From the NCBI GenBank assembly GCA_049642465.1, contig JBAROV010000211.1, forward strand, positions 1-35,017: 35,017 nt of DNA. Reading direction: 5' to 3'. The stretch's first letter is position 1; each line of letters starts with the position of its first letter. Below the pieces are notes generated by a model. That model had not been told where the DNA came from and ran no database searches. It worked only from the letters and a program-made list of their open reading frames with translations. Source of the DNA: CAWDPQ01 sp049642465 (GTDB taxonomy: Bacteria > Acidobacteriota > Vicinamibacteria > Vicinamibacterales > 2-12-FULL-66-21). Both the position numbers and the translations under genes were made by a program. Positions 31,757-35,017 of the stretch are shown in pieces.

Positions 31757-32382
31757 TACTGCAGCGATTCTAGCACGCGGTCCCACGCGACCGCGCCGCT
31801 CCGACGCAGCACCGGACGCCCGTCTGCAAACTCCACGATCGTTGACGGAGGACCGCCGGGCGCGGGTCCGGCATCGAGTACCGCGTCGATTCGTCCGTCG
31901 AGCGCAGCCGCGACTTCGTCCGCGGTCATGGCCGGCGGGCCGCCCGACACGTTCGCACTGGTGGCGGTGATACACGATCCAAATGCCGCGGCGAGCGCAC
32001 GGGCTACGGGGTGCGCCGGCACTCTCACGCCAACCGTGTTGAGATCGCCACTCAGCCGTTTCGACAGATCGGCTGCGGCCGGCACGACAATCGTCAGTGG
32101 TCCCGGCCACAACGCCCGCGCGAGGGCCAATTCACTGCCGCCGAACGTCCCGGCTTGCTGGGCCTGCGGCACATCCGCCGCAATCAGCGCGACGGCGGCG
32201 GAACGGTCGCGTTCCTTCACGGTAAACAGGCGATCCACGGCCGCATCGCTGCGCGGATCGACCGCGAGGCCATAGAGTGTGTCGGTCGGGTACGCCACGA
32301 TCCCGCCCCGGCGGAGCACGTCAACCGCGGCGGAAATCGTTGTCGCGTCCGGCTCAACCGAATCGAGCGCAAAGCGAATCAC
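31756..32382 (-). CDS. tsaC: Threonylcarbamoyl-AMP synthase (TsaC/YrdC)
   Basis: A 208-residue YrdC-domain enzyme that makes threonylcarbamoyl-AMP for the t6A37 modification of tRNAs reading ANN codons. YPTDTLYGLA is at 31-40, the conserved KER at 56-58, and TSANVSGG near residue 141, with PGPLTIVV between them. It lacks the Sua5 C-terminal domain, so it belongs to the short TsaC type, although it is slightly longer than E. coli TsaC. GTG at 32382 overlaps the MFS stop (GTGA). The partner genes tsaD, tsaB and tsaE are not in the window. Confidence 0.94.
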   Translation of the reverse strand: MIRFALDSVEPDATTISAAVDVLRRGGIVAYPTDTLYGLAVDPRSDAAVDRLFTVKERDRSAAVALIAADVPQAQQAGTFGGSELALARALWPGPLTIVVPAAADLSKRLSGDLNTVGVRVPAHPVARALAAAFGSCITATSANVSGGPPAMTADEVAAALDGRIDAVLDAGPAPGGPPSTIVEFADGRPVLRRSGAVAWDRVLESLQ

Positions 32383-33590
32383 AATTCTTCCGTGACTGGC
32401 GTCGACGCCTTCACGTCAGCCGCGATGCTCATCAGGCGCGAGACCCCAAATCCGACAAATATCAGCGCCACCGCGTCGAGCAGGAACACCGCTCGAATGC
32501 TGGTCGCCGCCAGAAAGCCGCTGATCACGGGGCTGAGCGCCAACCCGGTCAGCGATGCCGTGCTGAGCAGCCCAAAGCTGGCGCCGCGCGCCGGCGCTGG
32601 AATCACCCCACCGGCCGCGGTATACGCACCAGTCGTCGCGACGCCCATCGCCGCACCGAACAATGGCGTCACGGCGAACACCCAGGTGCTGTCAGGCGCG
32701 ACGGCATACAACAACGCGCACGCGGCGGCGGCGGCCGCACCCCCTGCGATCACACTTCGTGGAGTGGTCCGCGCCAGCAAGCGCGCACACGCGTGGTTGC
32801 CGAATGCAGCGGTCCCGGCCGCCAATGAGAACAGGACCCCGGCCGCGAGGGGGACCCTCGGAAGCGGCGTGCCGAGCTGCGCCAGGTACAGCGGCAGAAT
32901 CGGTCCAAAACTGCGATCGACGAACTGCAATCCGAACACCACCCCCATCAGCAGCACGAAATTCTCGAACGCGAGCACGGTCCGGAAGCTGATCGGTCCG
33001 GACGTCGCCTCATCGCCGTGCCTCACCTTCGGTTCGTGGTACATCACGAATACAAGTACCAACGCGACGAGATAGAACGTCGACGTGACGAGAAACGCGT
33101 GGCGCAACCCGACGAGTTGCGCCACCACGCCGCCGATGATGGGCCCAAGCGCCGGGCCGAGCCGCTGGGCGGTTTGCACCTGACCAATTGCGTGGGCAAT
33201 GCGATCGACGGGCGCCGATTCGGTGGCCATGGTGAGCGCGAGCGCGCCGTAGCCGGCAAACAGGCCTTGCAGGGCACGGAGGGCAAACACCTGCCACGCT
33301 TCGGTGACAAACGCCATGGCGCCCATCACCACGACGAAGCTCGCGAGCGATCGTTCGACCATGATCTTGCGTCCGAACCGATCGGCCAGTCGTCCCCAGA
33401 ACGGCGCGAGCAGCGCCGTCATCGCGGGAGTCACACCCAGACTCAACCCCGACCACAGGGCAATCTCCGCAACATCGTTCACACCAAGCTGCTGGAAATA
33501 GAGCGGGAGGAACGGCATCACCAGGGTGAATCCGGTGAAGCCGATGAAACTCGCGGCGGTTACCGCAAAGAGGTTTTTTCGATACGTCAC
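32379..33590 (-). CDS. Major facilitator superfamily exporter
   Basis: A 403-residue protein with about twelve hydrophobic helices in two halves. The loop between helices 2 and 3 carries the MFS motif A, GRLADRFGRK, and helix 5 has a PALGPIIGG motif C-like stretch, which is typical of drug/H+ antiporters. Substrate unknown. The GTG start is three bases after the glpX stop and the gene overlaps tsaC by four bases, so it is translated within the run. There is no adjacent regulator to hint at the substrate. Confidence 0.87.
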   Translation of the reverse strand: MTYRKNLFAVTAASFIGFTGFTLVMPFLPLYFQQLGVNDVAEIALWSGLSLGVTPAMTALLAPFWGRLADRFGRKIMVERSLASFVVVMGAMAFVTEAWQVFALRALQGLFAGYGALALTMATESAPVDRIAHAIGQVQTAQRLGPALGPIIGGVVAQLVGLRHAFLVTSTFYLVALVLVFVMYHEPKVRHGDEATSGPISFRTVLAFENFVLLMGVVFGLQFVDRSFGPILPLYLAQLGTPLPRVPLAAGVLFSLAAGTAAFGNHACARLLARTTPRSVIAGGAAAAAACALLYAVAPDSTWVFAVTPLFGAAMGVATTGAYTAAGGVIPAPARGASFGLLSTASLTGLALSPVISGFLAATSIRAVFLLDAVALIFVGFGVSRLMSIAADVKASTPVTEEL

Positions 33591-33593
33591 GCG

Positions 33594-34580
33594 TCAGAAC
33601 CGCACGCGCACCATTCGCGATTGTTCCACGTGGATGGTATCGATGAAGCGGACGCGCGGCGGGTTGCTCTGCATGACGACGGATGCCGTGCGAATGCCGT
33701 CGCCGAAGAACCGGACCCCTTTCATCAACGTGCCGTCCGTGACGCCGGTTGCGGCAAATGTGATTGACGCTCCCGACGCCAGATCGCGAGACGTGTAGAT
33801 CTTCCGAAAATCAGTGATGCCCATCGTGCGGCAGCGCTCTTCGTGCGCGGCCGTCTTGACGACGAGCCGTGCGAAGATTTCCCCGTTCAGACATCGCATG
33901 GCGGCCGCCGTCAGCACCCCTTCCGGAGCACCACCCGTGCCCATCACGGCATGCACGCCGCTACCGACGACGGCAGCCGCAATGCCGGCGGACAGATCGC
34001 CGTCGCCGATGAGCCGGATGCGTGCGCCGGTCGCACGAATCTGCTCGATGAGCGTCTGATGGCGAGGGCGATCGAGCACGATGACGACGAGATCCTCGAC
34101 ATCCCGTTCGAGACATCGCGCGATCGTCTTCAAATTGTCCTCGACCGGCGCATCCAGACTCACGGCGTGCTTGGCGCTTGGCCCGACGACGAGCTTCTCC
34201 ATGTACAGATCGGGCGCGTGCAGCAACCCGCCGCGGTCGGAGGTGGCGAGCACCGCGAGCGCATTCGGTGCGCCGGTGGCGCAGAGATTCGTCCCCTCCA
34301 GCGGATCGACCGCGATGTCAACCTGGGGAAAGTTTCCTTTTCCGGCGCGAGTCGCCAGTCCAACCTTCTCGCCGATGTACAACATCGGCGCCTCGTCGCG
34401 CTCCCCTTCCCCAATCACGATCGTCCCGTCGATGGGCACGGTATCGAGCGAGCGGCGCATCGCCTCCACCGCGGCCTGGTCGGACCGGTGCCCGTCGCCA
34501 AGCCCCATCGTGTGCGCGCACGCAATCGCCGCCTGTTCGACGACCCCGAGAAACTCGAGCGAAAGATCGGGATGACTCAA
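33594..34580 (-). CDS. glpX: Class II fructose-1,6-bisphosphatase GlpX
   Basis: A 328-residue phosphatase of gluconeogenesis that hydrolyses fructose-1,6-bisphosphate. The metal- and substrate-binding motifs GEGERDEAPM (57-66) and DPLEGT (92-97) are intact, followed by GDGDLSAGIAA and GTGGAPEGVLTAAA. No ATG or GTG fits the family's N-terminus. A TTG at 34580 gives MSHPDLSLEFLGVVEQAA, which matches where GlpX normally starts, and GGAAG lies six bases upstream. The frame remains open to a TTG at 34778 through a palindromic repeat. Translation of that stretch would add 66 low-complexity residues and is considered unlikely. Length from the chosen start is typical. Confidence 0.9.
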   Translation of the reverse strand: MSHPDLSLEFLGVVEQAAIACAHTMGLGDGHRSDQAAVEAMRRSLDTVPIDGTIVIGEGERDEAPMLYIGEKVGLATRAGKGNFPQVDIAVDPLEGTNLCATGAPNALAVLATSDRGGLLHAPDLYMEKLVVGPSAKHAVSLDAPVEDNLKTIARCLERDVEDLVVIVLDRPRHQTLIEQIRATGARIRLIGDGDLSAGIAAAVVGSGVHAVMGTGGAPEGVLTAAAMRCLNGEIFARLVVKTAAHEERCRTMGITDFRKIYTSRDLASGASITFAATGVTDGTLMKGVRFFGDGIRTASVVMQSNPPRVRFIDTIHVEQSRMVRVRF

Positions 34581-34601
34581 GATGGGCTTCCAGTACTCAG
34601 C

Positions 34602-34723
34602 GCTCGCGGGGCCCCCCGCCTCCGCTTTGCTTCGGCGAGGCTCGCCGTAGCCTTGGCGCAGGCGGCACCCTCGCGAGTTGCGGCTCGTCTCGCTTCGCTC
34701 GCTCGCCGCGGCCGCAGGCGCTC
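34602..34723. repeat. GC-rich dispersed repeat upstream of glpX, composite copy
   Basis: On the reverse strand the element begins GAGCGCCTGCGGCC (34723-34710) and ends GGGGCCCCGCGAGC (34615-34602), the same two 14-mers that bound the priA copy. Nested inside at 34616-34665 is a 50-bp imperfect palindrome, with arms CCGCCTCCGC and GCGCAGGCGG and an inner GGCGAGGCTCGCC, related to the gmk copy. It fills most of the 208-base gap between the dehydrogenase and glpX. Confidence 0.8.
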
Positions 34724-34788
34724 TTCCAGCCTGCCACGACCGAGCCCCAGGGCGCGTCGAATGGACTCCGCCTTCCAACTTCGCCTGC

Positions 34789-35017
34789 TCATTTATCCAC
34801 GGCGGGCAGCTCGCAACGCGTTGGTCGATCCTGGCGGAACCCGAGGACGTAATCGGCCTGCATCAGCTTGTGGATCTCACGCGTGCCTTCGTAAATGACG
34901 GCGCCCTTGCAGTTGCGATAGAAGCGGCCGACCGGATATTCGTCGGAGTACCCATTGGCGCCGTGAATCTGCACGGCGGCGCCGGCGGCACGCTCGGAGG
35001 CCACGGTCGCGAACCAT
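34789..35017 (-). CDS. Acyl-CoA dehydrogenase, C-terminal fragment cut by window
   Basis: The last 75 residues of an acyl-CoA dehydrogenase. The fragment contains GANGYSDEYPVGRFYRNCK followed by YEGTREIHKLMQADY, the C-terminal FAD-binding region in which the EGT segment is highly conserved across the family. The ending LGFRQDRPTRCELPAVDK matches the branch of acyl-CoA dehydrogenases related to glutaryl- and isovaleryl-CoA enzymes. It transfers electrons from an acyl-CoA thioester to electron-transfer flavoprotein. The substrate chain length cannot be judged from this part. The gene enters from beyond the right edge and is upstream of glpX, separated by a repeat-filled gap. Confidence 0.9.
   Translation of the reverse strand, partial: WFATVASERAAGAAVQIHGANGYSDEYPVGRFYRNCKGAVIYEGTREIHKLMQADYVLGFRQDRPTRCELPAVDK

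Noticed and set aside
31757..32110. 118-codon N-terminal extension of HflX
   Set aside because: It is Arg-rich, overlaps tsaC out of frame and is absent from the family. The ATG at 31756, which overlaps the tsaC stop by one base, gives the normal length.

Overview
The window is a GC-rich bacterial chromosome segment with closely packed genes, many joined by 4-base ATGA or GTGA overlaps. Gene content (a PknB-type kinase with a polytopic membrane tail, an SLH-bearing lipoprotein, a B. subtilis-like yicC-gmk-rpoZ-coaBC-priA order, many GT4 glycosyltransferases, GTG and TTG starts) fits a diderm such as an Acidobacteriota of the Vicinamibacteria type. That placement is inference from memory, not a measured assignment.

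Layout. Bases 1-590: the 5' part of a phage-type DNA methyltransferase lies immediately 3' of a CCA-encoding tRNA-Pro(GGG), which looks like the edge of an integrated element. Bases 600-1290: an 11-bp satellite, a MerR regulator, and a divergent control region with a perfect 14-bp palindrome. Bases 1327-6698: a membrane serine/threonine kinase, the ribosome GTPase Der (minus strand), an HU/IHF-type protein behind a near-consensus promoter, and a site-2-type metalloprotease. Bases 6771-17815, minus strand: a ten-gene head-to-tail run, ugd-galE-GT2-msbA-yicC-gmk-rpoZ-coaBC-UDG-priA. Bases 17873-25710, plus strand and divergent from ugd: an exopolysaccharide cluster of five glycosyltransferases, a polyprenyl-phosphate hexose-1-phosphate transferase and a UDP-xylose synthase. 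Bases 25707-35017, minus strand: a 899-residue all-coiled-coil protein of unknown role with its own promoter, downstream of the run acyl-CoA dehydrogenase-glpX-MFS-tsaC-hflX-TPR/SLH lipoprotein-pgsA.

How the genes fit together. Ugd makes UDP-glucuronate and Uxs converts it to UDP-xylose, while GalE supplies UDP-galactose. The hexose-1-phosphate transferase starts a lipid-linked glycan and the glycosyltransferases extend it. No Wzx flippase or Wzy polymerase is in the window, and the only lipid-exporter-like protein is the MsbA-type ABC transporter co-transcribed with ugd and galE. The rest is mostly core housekeeping: GMP kinase, RNA polymerase omega, CoA synthesis, uracil repair, replication restart, t6A tRNA modification, ribosome GTPases, gluconeogenesis and phospholipid synthesis.

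Most unusual is a family of short GC-rich palindromic repeats. One copy lies in frame inside priA, one is translated in the N-terminus of gmk, and one fills the gap upstream of glpX. In addition, several small intergenic gaps hold 7-bp tandem repeats of unrelated sequence. Two genes (the kinase and the third GT4) have a -10 box exactly six bases before a GTG start, which predicts leaderless transcripts.
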